Below are positions 11,741 through 22,422 of a stretch of DNA of 64,000 bases, piece after piece (positions within the stretch are counted from its first letter, which is position 1; each line of letters starts with the position of its first letter). The notes under the pieces were generated by a model. The model made no database searches, was not told the DNA's origin, and saw nothing but the letters and a program-made list of their open reading frames with translations. Location: positions 2,170,001-2,234,000 of the forward strand of contig JAPEHQ010000001.1 of the NCBI GenBank assembly GCA_027405735.1, given 5' to 3'. Made by a program: the position numbers and the translations under genes. The stretch comes from Mucor racemosus (Eukaryota > Mucoromycota > Mucoromycetes > Mucorales > Mucoraceae).

Positions 11741-12252
11741 ATGTCTTCAATAACTACAAGTATCAATCGATCGAATTTCAGAAGTAATGCTGTATTTGAA
11801 TATCTGAATGTTGCTTTAGAATCCTTGAAAGAAGATGATAAATCAAAGCTGTTGAATCAAGTAAAAACAGAATGTATAATAATGGAGTTTTATATATTTA
11901 ATAAATTTTGATAGATAGCTGGTATATTTGAATTTGTTATCAAGAATAAACAAGGAAAAATTCAAATATACACACTTGATTTAAAAAAAGAAGGTTTAGT
12001 GATTAAGGGCCCATTGAATGAGTCATCCGCCAATGTGATTTTATATATTTGTGATGGCGATTTTGTTGACCTTGTCAACGGAAGATTGAATGGTAATTTA
12101 GGAATTACGAGTATAGTATTATATATTTATTAATGTGCATTCTAGGACAAAGAGCCTTCATGCTGGGCAAATTAAAAATCCAAGGTAGAATGGATTTAGC
12201 TATAAGATTAGATAGCATTTTCAAGCAACTAGTAGGCAAGAGTAAACTATAA
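11741..12252 (+). CDS. SCP2 sterol/lipid-carrier domain protein, PTS1
   Basis: Three exons (11741-11860, 11915-12092, 12146-12252) give a 134-aa protein made of one SCP2 domain. Visible blocks are FEFVIKNKQGKIQIYTLDLK, VILYICDGDFVDLVNG and AFMLGKLKIQGRMDLAIRLD. SCP2 domains bind sterols and fatty acyl-CoAs. The protein ends VGKSKL, a canonical type 1 peroxisomal targeting signal, so a peroxisomal matrix location is likely. The start ATG follows a (TC)n/poly-T leader. It lies about 110 bp after COQ7 in the same direction, but fungal genes are transcribed singly. Its role in beta-oxidation is inferred. Confidence 0.9.
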
Positions 12253-12395
12253 TTCCTGCAGTTGTCCAATAAAATCATGATGGCTTATTTTATCCTGATA
12301 AAATAATAATATACGCTACTTGGTATAAACCAAAGAGTAACACAGAAAAATCTTTCTTTTCCTCTTTCTTTTTCCTCTTTACTTCATCCATTATC

Positions 12396-13706
12396 ATGAG
12401 AGGCCCAATTGTATTAGGTGGTTCTTCACACCCTAAACTTGTCCAAGAAATATGTGATCGCCTTGGCATTGAACCAGGAAAATCTCGTCTTTCTAAATTC
12501 AGCAATAATGAAACTAGTGTAGAATTATATGAATCTGTACGTGAACAAGACGTTTACATCGTTCAATCAGGCTGTGGCCATGTCAATGATAATTTCTTTG
12601 AATTGTGTATCATGATCCAAGCTTGTAAAACTGCATCTGCTAGAAAGGTTACCGCTGTTATTCCTTTCTTTCCTTATTCTAGACAACCTGATGCTCCATT
12701 TAAACGTTCTGGTGCTCCATTTATTCGTCCTCCACCCATGACAGTACCTTCAACACCTAAAACTATGCCATCAACGCCAAAGAATGAATACATTGACAAT
12801 CCATTTCAACCTGCTGTTCCAAATACAACATTTTCAAGATTATCAAGTGATTTAGATATTGGACATCAAATCATGTTGGGTGGTAATAGTAGTAGTAGTA
12901 ATAGAGGTATTACTGGTTCTGCTATTCAGCAACATCATCAACAAAAGCAGCAGCAAAATAACAATACAAATGATGGATATAAGCAGTGGGTTGTTCGATC
13001 TGGTACTTTAATTGCCGAATTATTGACATGTGCAGGCGCAGATCATATTATTACCATGGATTTACATGATCCTCAAGTAAGAAAGGAAGAAAGAGGAATG
13101 TGATTTGGTTTATTAGTGTACTAACTCTTAAACTAGTTTCAAGGTTTCTTTGATTGTCCAGTAGATAATTTATCTTCGCTTCCTTCTATGGGCAAATATA
13201 TTTATCGCAACATACCCAATTATGGTGAGGCAGTTATTGTATCCCCTGATGCAGGTGGTGCTAAGCGTGCCACAAGTATTGCCGAGAAATTACATATGGA
13301 TTTCGCCCTTATTCATAAAGAACGTCGTCGTCCTGATAAGCCTCAGAAGCATGATTTGATGTTGGTTGGAGATGTTCGTGATAAGGTGTGTATCTTGATT
13401 GATGATATCGCAGATACTTCGTTTACGATCACTAAAGCAGCAAAATTGTTGCACGAAAATGGCGCCACTAAAATTTATGCCCTTATCACACATGCAGTAT
13501 TATCTGGTGATGCTATTGAAAGAATTCAACAAAGTTATTTGGATCATGTCATTGTAAGTGATTCTGTACCACAAGATCAGCATATACAGAAATGTAGCAA
13601 ATTCTTGATTTTACCTGTTGCTGCATTATTTGCTGAAGCTATTAGAAGAATACATTTCGGTGAAAGTGTTAGTACTTTATTTGATCCTGAATATGAATTG
13701 TGTTAA
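12396..13706 (+). CDS. Ribose-phosphate pyrophosphokinase with long insertion
   Basis: PRPP synthetase transfers pyrophosphate from ATP to ribose-5-phosphate and feeds nucleotide, His and Trp synthesis. Exons 12396-13076 and 13137-13706 give 416 aa, longer than the roughly 320 aa of the simple enzyme. The extra length is a Pro/Ser/Gln/Asn-rich insertion of about 100 residues between IPFFPYSRQ and [20 protein letters not shown], near the active site. MDLHDP, the HKERRR region and the ribose-phosphate loop [10 protein letters not shown] are present; this loop differs from the usual DDxADTxGT. Insertions and altered loops are known in yeast Prs1/Prs5-type subunits of hetero-oligomeric complexes, so a regulatory or partner subunit is possible. 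Confidence 0.93.
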
Positions 13707-13769
13707 TAAAGAAAAAGAAAATTTGATTTTATTTTATTTATATTATATGTACAATTTGGTATATAAGTT

Positions 13770-15444
13770 TTATTGTTGTTGTTGTTGTTGTTGCTGTTCC
13801 TCTATGATTGTACTTTCATAAGAATACCATTCATATTGACCGTTAACTCGCCAGGTTTTTAATGTATTATCTATTATGATTTCATCATCATCATCCTCTT
13901 CTTCTTCTTCTTCATCGCTGTCTTGACAGGGCAATTCAAATTTACGTTGACCCGAACATGTAGCAATGACAGGATATACAGGATTAAATGTTACACTTGA
14001 AGTAATATCTATAATACCATGTCAATATATCTATGGTTTTATAATCAAGATACTTTACCATCATGCGCTTTAAATGAGGTTACAAGACGCTGCTTAGTCT
14101 CAGTATCTTCTGTAGCAGTTGTAGATACATCATAAATCAATGCATTCCCCTGAATATCACCTGTCATGAGATATCTTCCAGTAGCATCTAAATCAAATTG
14201 CATACGTTGATTTGTTTTACCAGGGCGAGGTAATTCAAATAGAATATTAGCTGAATCACGTATATCCCAACACAATATACTATTACTATGTCTAGATGCT
14301 GAATATAAATATAAACCATCTTTTGAAAACTGCACTTGAGTAGCGCCTCCTTCAAATCCTGTCAACTTTAAACAAAGTTCATTATTATGTTGATCATATA
14401 TTCCAATCGATTGACTATATGATCCTGCCGCATAAAGACCATCTGTGCTGAAATCAATGCATGAAATAATACCCTTTTGACCCTTTCTTGATTTACGTTT
14501 AGGAATGGTAGGATGTTTGGTACTATCTCCTGTTTGAACATCAAAGATCTCGACCATATTTTCATAACCACCGTAAATTCTAGAATATCGTTAATGAAAC
14601 GTGATAAATGAATCATACATGTCGTAACTTACTTTGATCCGTCTAGATTGAATGCAAGAACATTAGGTCCTATAAAACGTTCACAATGGTCGATAGCTCG
14701 ATAGGATGCCCGTACAGATCCTGTGTAATCCCAAAGCTGTATAGGATGATCTCGTACAGATGTAATAAAACAGCATGTTGAAGCATCTACATTTCTTTTC
14801 AATTTGAATTTTCATTTAAAAGTAGAAAATGGGAGTTTTACCTTGAGCATTCATAGATGGGAACCAAGCAAAATCATATACTGATTCTCCCTCTCGTATA
14901 CCTAATGTTGGGATCATTGGCAATACTGAATTTCCATATTCGCTATCTTGATATACATTTGCAGGTCTAGCATAAAAATGAAACAATTAATTAGTAAATG
15001 CAAATACATCCCAAATTTTCTTTTGATGAATTACAATTGAAATAGACGAAGTACATCATCTGCATTATTTGTCAACAAACAAGTTCCATCTGGCGACCTG
15101 TATTTCATATCTGATTAGGTTTTGAAGATTTTAGTAAACACAAATCTTTCATACCATTTCGCATTACGATAAAAGTTGTTATTTGTTGATTGCTGTTCTA
15201 AATTTACACTTTGTTGAATTATATCTATATCTTTTGTAAGGCTATTGCGAATAGTATCGTTATATCTATCGCCAGTTGAGCTGATCAGCGTGCATGGCTC
15301 GGTAAAATTGGGAATAAAGACAGTATAGCCAGTTGCTGCTGTAGCTATGTTGGAGACCTCCATAGGTTCGTCTTCAGCAATGTTGCTGATTGCTATGGCT
15401 TCTTCATTCTCCATCACTGTCGTTGGATTAGATATATCTTCCAT
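13770..15444 (-). CDS. WRAP53: WRAP53/TCAB1-like WD40 protein
   Basis: Six exons (15444-15155, 15097-15035, 14966-14842, 14786-14633, 14579-14059, 14008-13770) join to 463 aa. The order of blocks matches human WRAP53/TCAB1: NAKWSPDGTCLLTNNADDVL, YDFAWFPSMNAQ, TSVRDHPIQLWD, GQKGIISCIDFS, LYAAGSYSQSIGIY, NSILCWDIRDS and QRMQFDLDATGRYLMTGD. In animals this family binds CAB-box RNAs and brings telomerase RNA and scaRNAs to Cajal bodies; the yeast relative is Swt21. The C-terminus has an acidic run and ends in seven glutamines. The start at 15444 follows an upstream GTG-only extension, so it is the first ATG. It is convergent with the PRPP synthetase gene, 63 bp apart. Confidence 0.88.
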
Positions 15445-15764
15445 GAAAACTGAATAGGTACAATTGCAAAGAATCAATAAAAAGTTTTTACATTTTGTAA
15501 TGTCAGTTTCCTGGGCTTTAATTAGAAATGGTGTACTTCTTTCATTTGAGAAAGGTGCTGAGGAAACCAAATGTTGCACTTAATTCTGTCAAGTATTCTG
15601 TTTTTTATACGTAAATAATACAAATAAGAAATACTATTAGAAAGAGTAATATCTGTTGTGTTTTTTTATACCTACGAATGTAGACATTTACGTTTTGTTG
15701 ATCCTGCAAAATCGCTGAAATATCAGTACTATAGGTCGCTGCTCAAGAAAATTACGGAATTTTA

Positions 15765-17642
15765 TTATTCAATAATATCTTTATTAAAAAGAATTTCATG
15801 TGGTAAATCAATCAGAGTACATGCAGAATATTCATTGACATTTGCTGGAAATAGCGGAAACACTGCAAACGGGCAACGAGCGATTTCTTTTTGTTGTCCA
15901 TCGATTCTATAGGTCTTACTTGCAAGCAAATTAACATTCACTTTTTGAAGATGATGGCTATTGCGAAAATCTAAAGCCAGGAGAAACGGCATATCTGCAC
16001 AGCTTTCATCGTTATATTCATTTCGAACAGTGCTAAAATCGAATCTTTGGATCATTGGACAATAGGGAAGAATATCATCCTTGAGAGCCTTGTTTAAATC
16101 AAGCCAATTTGCTAGCTCTACAAAGTGGAATTTACGAATTTGAAGAGTTTTTAACCTTGTTATCATTGGTATATGAATAGCCGATGGTTCTGCCACTATA
16201 GGACAGACTCCAGATAATGTTAAATACTCCACATTTGGTGCATGATTCATTACATTAGACACTTGGATCTTACAATTATTGATTTGTGATGTCAAGATCA
16301 ATTGGGTTAAATTACAAAACGTGTTTAGTGCATCAAACTTTATTGGCATATGCTGTTTGCTATTCTTGTTGCTGATGATTTGCATTGCCTTTAATTGATT
16401 GTTTTGATTCAGGAACTGCATACGTTCCAATTGCTTTTGTATTGTGTAATTTTTGAAACTGTGAAGAGTGCAATAATTTAACTTTCTAGTTTCATTTGAC
16501 ATTGATTTTACGACATTTGTTGTAAAAGGTACAATGTTTGAATTAAAGCTTTCCAGATTTGAAAGTCTAGATAACGCAGAACTCATATGTTGCTCAAATT
16601 GCTTCTCTGGTGCTTGCATTCCTTGAAGTCCATTGCTGATTTTATGTATTTCAAAATTTGCCAGATTTGGATATTTATGTCCAATGTATCGAAGCCAGTT
16701 ATTAATTGTGTGCTTTGTCATCTCTGTTTCCCTAATTGACATGAATGATTTTGCTAGTTTGATCTTCAAATGTTTGAGACTTTGTGCTGGTTCTTTTACA
16801 AGAACTCCTTCAATATTAGCCCTATGATACGGCATAAAATGATCGAAATCTGCTTCGCTTTCAAACCATTTATCTAAATCTGCCATAGTATCGCAAACAT
16901 GAGTAGTTACTGAGATGGTATGCAGTTTGGGACAATTTGCGTGTAGTTCTTCAAAGTCGATTAAACTGATAAAAGTGAATCTCGCACAAAATTGTTCTAG
17001 GAATGGCGCATTTTTTGTAAGCTTGATCAAGGATCTTAAATTATTGCGATACTTTCCAATAGATCCGTGCCGTTTATTATAAGTAATGTTGATTGATGTA
17101 AGATAAACTGGATTGGGAGCTTTCAGGAACGACATAATAACTGGATAACTACCAGATTTCTCAAAAATTTCCTCGAGGTAATCCCATTGCTGAATGCTTT
17201 TTTCAAACGACTTTAATATATCTGTTTCCAATTCCAAAGTACGTCGAGGCGACTTGAATTTAGGGTCAAAATCTGCAATATGTAAATGTTTCAGACGAGG
17301 AAAAACAAGGGGCAGGTTAATGAAGGATAGTATTGGCAACTCGCACAACGACATATCTATACGGTTTACCGAAATTCTAAATGACTTTTCAGTAAAAAAA
17401 TCGATTGCTTTGCGTAGGTTGTCAGGGTTTTTAAACAAAAGAGCTTGGTATAATATATTGTACTTTAATCGGTCGTGCCACTCTTGAGAAACCAAGTTAC
17501 ATTGGAGCTTGTCTTTGAAGTTTAGGTTTGATAAAATGCACAATAATAGCTCTCGTGGCAATCTTTCCATTGCTAACTGCGTTGCCTGTTGCTTTTGAGG
17601 AAGAAAAAGGTAGAACACCATATTGTGAACTATCTCATGCAA
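15765..17642 (-). CDS. Large F-box protein
   Basis: A single exon encodes up to 625 aa. An F-box lies near residues 25-60 (MERLPRELLLCILSNLNFKD, then LVSQEWHDRL). F-box proteins dock to Skp1 in SCF ubiquitin ligases and choose substrates through the C-terminal part. Here that part is about 560 residues of irregular leucine-rich sequence with repeated N-x-L-x-L patterns (LEYLTLSGVCP, LKTLQIRKFHF), compatible with degenerate LRRs. The Met at 25 may be the real start, because the preceding 24 residues are hydrophobic and not needed for the F-box. The substrate is unknown. Mucoralean genomes carry many such genes. Confidence 0.85.
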   Translation of the reverse strand: MHEIVHNMVFYLFLPQKQQATQLAMERLPRELLLCILSNLNFKDKLQCNLVSQEWHDRLKYNILYQALLFKNPDNLRKAIDFFTEKSFRISVNRIDMSLCELPILSFINLPLVFPRLKHLHIADFDPKFKSPRRTLELETDILKSFEKSIQQWDYLEEIFEKSGSYPVIMSFLKAPNPVYLTSINITYNKRHGSIGKYRNNLRSLIKLTKNAPFLEQFCARFTFISLIDFEELHANCPKLHTISVTTHVCDTMADLDKWFESEADFDHFMPYHRANIEGVLVKEPAQSLKHLKIKLAKSFMSIRETEMTKHTINNWLRYIGHKYPNLANFEIHKISNGLQGMQAPEKQFEQHMSSALSRLSNLESFNSNIVPFTTNVVKSMSNETRKLNYCTLHSFKNYTIQKQLERMQFLNQNNQLKAMQIISNKNSKQHMPIKFDALNTFCNLTQLILTSQINNCKIQVSNVMNHAPNVEYLTLSGVCPIVAEPSAIHIPMITRLKTLQIRKFHFVELANWLDLNKALKDDILPYCPMIQRFDFSTVRNEYNDESCADMPFLLALDFRNSHHLQKVNVNLLASKTYRIDGQQKEIARCPFAVFPLFPANVNEYSACTLIDLPHEILFNKDIIE

Positions 17643-18965
17643 TTACACCAGCTGGGTTCCAACAAAAACTGAGGACCACCTAGTTGATTTGTAAGAAAGC
17701 TGTAGAGTAAATACTTTGTTTAAATAAAGTTTTATACATGTAGTAGGACACTATTATTAAACCTTTTTATCAAAGGAACTTGCGGCTTCACTGCCTAGAA
17801 TTCAGTAGTAAACTTTTATTCTAAACCAACAAATCCAAATATACATTAAATAGGAGTATTTTCTGGTGTAATTTCATCTATAAAAGCCGTTTCTGGTGTA
17901 TAAATCGGGAAAATCATCGAAAACCCCAAGAAAACCTTCTGAAACCTGCTATTTACAGTTACAAAAGACAGAAAATAATACTTTCTCGATGAAAATTGAC
18001 CCAAGTAAGCTCCAATTACAGGCAAAGGTGCTCCTAAATTACTCCCATGAATAGCCTGAATTCCAATTCTCATAAATCATTGTGCGTTAACAAAATGAGA
18101 AAACTTTACTCACAACCTGGAATTTAGGCCTATTAAAAACCAAAGTATTGGCGCATTGGCGCTACATTGACTAGAGATTAACCTAAACTTGGTTGTAAAA
18201 AATTAAGCTCCTAAATTGTAGTATTATTGTTTTGTGTATTCATAAGTGTAATGGGTCAAACATTTTTTTAGTTTCATTCACGCTGCAGTAATAAGTAATA
18301 ACGATGTTGTTTACTAAAATAAACTATAACCAGCTAAAAATTTTATTACAAAAGGTTTCAAAAGATTTAAAATAATTGAAAAAGCATGAGGGTATTTATA
18401 GTGATTTGGAGAATTTGGATACCATCAGACTTGAATGGATTTATATTTAGTAATCTTCTAGTTTTGAGTACATTATTATTGATTTGATATTTTAAGGGGT
18501 AAATCATGCAGAGCATTGGCCATAAGGGATTGATGTCAAGTGTGACAATATCGGCCTTTTGGGAAATTGTTGCTTATTATTGTTATATCTATTTTATATA
18601 ACCTTGAATTAAGGGGTAATTTTTATATGCTTGAATTTTATTTATATTGATTGTGCAACTTCAATATAGATGAGTAGTTGACTAAATTGATATCTTTGTT
18701 TATTATTATTATTGATTTGGATAAAATCCTGTTTTGATATATATGTCATTTGTGTAATTGATTGCACCGTGATCAAGGGTGCTATCATCTACACGACATG
18801 TATGGTTCAAAAAGGTATTTCATATTTTTAGCATACGATTTTTATTGTGTTTAATTGAAGCGTTTGTTTATTATAGTCATTATATTTCAAGTGGCATCTT
18901 ATTTTATGAGAGACACTTGGAAATTAGATTATTTTATTATTATCAAGCGTTTTTAGTTTTTAGTA
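17643..18965. other. Non-genic stretch
   Basis: AT-rich sequence upstream of the F-box gene. Only short, low-complexity ORFs are present. I see no repeat family shared with the rest of the window until the LTR copy at 18966. Confidence 0.5.
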
Positions 18966-19241
18966 TGTAATTCCACTGCACATTCAAAACCTTGCCTCAT
19001 TCCTTATATAAATACGTACTACTGTACAACAAGAAAATTATTACATGCTCCCTTGTAGATTTATCTGCCTTGTTACACTCCCTTTACTTTTATTTATTCA
19101 CTAATAAATATCTAATTTACAAATAAGGACAACACCAACTTTCATCAATCTAGTGATGATTACCAATTTATAATAATAAGAGTAACATCTATAAGCATAT
19201 TATCCACCTTTGTTATTAGTCCTAAATTATAGATCATTACA
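18966..19241 (-). mobile_element. Solo LTR, family LTR-A (inverted copy)
   Basis: This is the reverse complement of the repeat at 39499-39769 and 61239-61825, sharing GGTGGATAATATGCTTATAG, CACTCCCTTTACTTTTATTT (given in the orientation seen here) and TGCCTCATTCCTTATATAAA. On the minus strand it begins TGTAATGATC. Its other end (TGTAATTCC on the plus strand) is degraded and no target duplication is detectable, so this is an older insertion. Confidence 0.7.
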
Positions 19242-19249
19242 ACAAGATA

Positions 19250-20480
19250 GATCCTATTGAGAACTACTCTGCATTTTTTGTTTCGACAAAAATTATTAAT
19301 TTTTCATCGAAATAATCCAAATAATAGTTCATATTACAGCTTAAAACGTATCTTAACTGAGTTCCAAAATCGATTTGTTGTAAAAACTCCCAAAAAACGA
19401 CACAAAGAATAAAATCGTTTAATAGCTCATGAACTGCAAAGTAAGTTGACCTAGCAAATTAAATGTTTTTTGCACGGTTTTGTATTCTTTATCTATCTAA
19501 ACAAAATTCAGACAAATGTTTTACATTAGGTGTTGCGTAAAATACAATTAAAATTTTGGTGGTTTTTTGAAAATAAACATCATTTTTTATAAACATCGTT
19601 TAAATATAAGTATTTAGGATGATGTGCGACACAATTATCTGTCGATCTAGCCATTGATGAACCTTCTAGCTGGGTTTTTCATAGAGAAAACCAGATTTTT
19701 GACAATTTTTTTTTCAAATTCAGAATCTGGGATGAGGGTATACAGGGGAAAAATTGAAGTTAAAAACTAAGGTATCTCTATGTATACATTTTTGAGGATA
19801 TCTCCATGAAAAACCAATATTTTTAAAAAAACTAAATTGGGTCCAAGAAAGCTCAACGAGCTGGACGACATGAATGTAAAAAAAATGCTGCTCAATTTAA
19901 CAAATATTTTGAAATCTATTATAAAAATGTCAAAAAAAATGAAAAAAAATAAAAGTCCTCAGAAATTTTTCATACTGAAATATGTGATTGGGTATTTTAA
20001 AAGAAGCAAGTTTCATTATTTAAAAGTGTTAGAATAGCTTAATTTTTTGCAGAGATATGGCGGGTCAAAGTTTTTAACGTTAGCAGTGAAATACGCATAA
20101 GAATCTGAAACATTAGCACCAAAAACGTTATACCAACTGAAAACAATAGGATATTTTTAGATACTTGTTTTTAGATTAACGTTGAGCATTTCAGGTACAT
20201 TGGTGTATAATTTTTTCTTGGTGTTATTTAGTGAAAAAAAAAAGTAGGGTGGAGATAAAAAGTGAGGCATTGTTTTTAAGGGAAAGGCAATGAATTTTGC
20301 GTATTTTTGAGTCTTTCGTAAGATACAAATAAATTTAGGAACAGGTAGCATAATGCGACCAGTTTATATTTAGTTTGCAATGTCTAAGGTATATCTAAAA
20401 AATGTTTGGTCTGAGGCAAGTTATAGAAAAGAGACCACGCTTGGGTTTTGAAGGTTGAAAACATTAATTTTCTGAATCAA
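19250..20480 (+). repeat. R repeat, copy R2
   Basis: Colinear with 41400-43300 and, inverted, with 53900-55590. Shared words include TTAATAGCTCATGAACT, TTTTTGAGGATATCTCCA, AAATTGGGTCC and GGTGTTATTTAGTGAAAAAA. This copy is clearly diverged, with many substitutions and a TGA interrupting the ORF that is open in R1, R4 and R5. The border toward about 20480 is approximate. Confidence 0.7.
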
Positions 20481-21218
20481 AATCCAATTTGACACAGAAG
20501 TGTAACTTTCTCCAAGATTTGAGCATCCTAGACGTTATTATTAGCACCTTTGAACTCATTGCTGTTTGCGATAGCTGGTGCTTGCAAGCCTAAATATATA
20601 TTTTTTGAAATGCATGCTTGATTATTCTAGTAGTAATGCTGAAATGTAATTCATTTTTCTTTTAAAGGTAGCAATAGCTTGATTAATTAGTCTTTGTTGA
20701 GTGGATATATATATATATATATATCGATTAGAAACTCTTAAAGCAAGCGCAGGGTTACAGATACATATCGTATAATTCTGCTATAAAGTTAGTCTAATTT
20801 TACATCTATTAATTTGGATGCCAAGACAAATTTTCAGGTAAAATGCATTAACTCTAAGTAAAGACACAATTGATAATTTAATATATCCCACTTGTCGCAA
20901 AAGAGATGCTTAATAAGCATGTATGTTGTTTGACCGTTCTATAATTACGCACAGATATTTGCATCAAATGTACAATATAAATTAAATTTGAATAAATATA
21001 TATATATATATATAAAATATCAATTACACAACTTTTGTGTGGGTACGTATTACAATGTGGCTGATCGCATATATATAATTCTAGGTCATCTCTATAAAGC
21101 TAAAGATCTATTGTATCTTGCATACAGACGCATATGAAAAAAAAAAGTTCCATCAGTTACACGAAACAAAACAAGATCTTAAAACAATAAAAGATCAGAC
21201 ATTTTTTATTATGAAAAA
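20481..21218. other. Non-genic stretch with TA microsatellites
   Basis: Contains (TA)n runs near 20707-20723 and 20997-21013 and the 3' flank of the nicotianamine synthase gene. Nothing else is recognised. Confidence 0.5.
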
Positions 21219-22133
21219 TTAACACTTTCTTGCAATCAAAACAGAATTTACCACATCGTTGAAAGGATGTAAAACCACAAGAGTTTCAAATCCACAAGCA
21301 TTTACTTGATATGGCTCTATAGAGGGGTATAACAGTTTACGTAAAGAGTGAGCGCTACGAGCCATAAGATAGGAACCTTGTTTCATGCTATTCCCAATAT
21401 GAGACAAAAGTTCCATCTTTTCTTGTACATCTTGACCTACAAGGGCCCCGAGGACGACTAAATCAGCATGACCAAAATCAGAATAACCGGTAGCATCCAT
21501 AACGTGCTGTTTGAACCCATGATCAATACCAATTTTTTGTAATAGCGCATTGGAAACAGTAATAGATGCTTCATCTCGATCAATATTATGCATCATCACA
21601 TTTGAATTAGCAGTCGATGTTAATTCTTGGTACATTAAAATGGGAGATAGAGGAAGAGGACCGCTACCAATAAATACAATGTTATTCAATGTAGCATTTA
21701 CACCATGAAGAGCATGAAGTTCAAGTTTAACCAAATCAACATAATTTTGATAGTACACAAATTTCGACAATTTAGGATGTTGTTCCTTGGATAACTCATT
21801 AGCCCAGGTGAGTTCCAAAAAGTATTCACCTTGAGAAGCCATAGTACGCAAAGTGGGGATTAATGCAAGGATGTGGATATCATTGAGAACAGTTTTGACA
21901 GTGTCATCATCGTATTGAAAGGTACAGATAGTTACCAACTTTGTGAAAAGGGCATTTACATGATCACCAGGTACCAAGCAATCAACATGGCTTAATTGAT
22001 GATGGATGTGACATATTTCGTCTATCAATGAGGAAGCGATGCTACTAACTGTAGTTTTTTTAATTGCATGATGATGACAAAAAGCATCAGTTTCTGCTGC
22101 TGCAGCAGTGGAAAATGATAAATGATGAACCAT
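21219..22133 (-). CDS. NAS: Nicotianamine synthase
   Basis: Intronless, 304 aa. The enzyme joins three aminocarboxypropyl groups from S-adenosylmethionine to make the metal chelator nicotianamine, which binds Fe, Zn, Cu and Ni. Family hallmarks are visible: VNALFTKLVTICT, FVYYQNYVDLVKLELHAL, NNIVFIGSGPLPLSPIL (the SAM-binding Rossmann loop), NIDRDEASI, DLVVLGALVGQDVQEKMELL, LMARSAHSLRKLLYP and VVNSVLIARK, the last two almost as in plant enzymes. Related single-domain enzymes are known from plants, some filamentous fungi and archaea. The N-terminus is His/Ala-rich (HHH, AAAA) and not conserved. No metal-responsive site could be identified upstream. Confidence 0.93.
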   Translation of the reverse strand: MVHHLSFSTAAAAETDAFCHHHAIKKTTVSSIASSLIDEICHIHHQLSHVDCLVPGDHVNALFTKLVTICTFQYDDDTVKTVLNDIHILALIPTLRTMASQGEYFLELTWANELSKEQHPKLSKFVYYQNYVDLVKLELHALHGVNATLNNIVFIGSGPLPLSPILMYQELTSTANSNVMMHNIDRDEASITVSNALLQKIGIDHGFKQHVMDATGYSDFGHADLVVLGALVGQDVQEKMELLSHIGNSMKQGSYLMARSAHSLRKLLYPSIEPYQVNACGFETLVVLHPFNDVVNSVLIARKC

Positions 22134-22422
22134 GTCAAGTTAATGTAAGATGAAGAAAAGGTGAAGAAAAAAAAAAGAGAGATTTACAAGCATCTACTTA
22201 TAGGCAAAAAAGACAAACGGACAAGCACCCGTTGATATTTTATTGTCAGAAAGAAACACAACATCCTCTGATTCACTTGGTGTTACAACTATGTAAACAG
22301 TTGAAATTTTTTGTTCTGTTTCATGTCACTCTTTACATGTAAAATTTTTGATTGATTTGACAAATAATAGCTGAAATTATATCAAGATGAACGGGATTTA
22401 CGGTATATATATTATTGCTGAT

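Noticed and set aside
9608..15444. Operon reading of closely spaced genes
   Set aside because: Gene structures, introns and separate promoters are eukaryotic. Tandem spacing of 110-140 bp is normal for compact fungal gene blocks.
15115..15579. N-terminal extension of the WRAP53-like protein up to 15579
   Set aside because: That ORF starts at a GTG; the first ATG in frame is at 15444.
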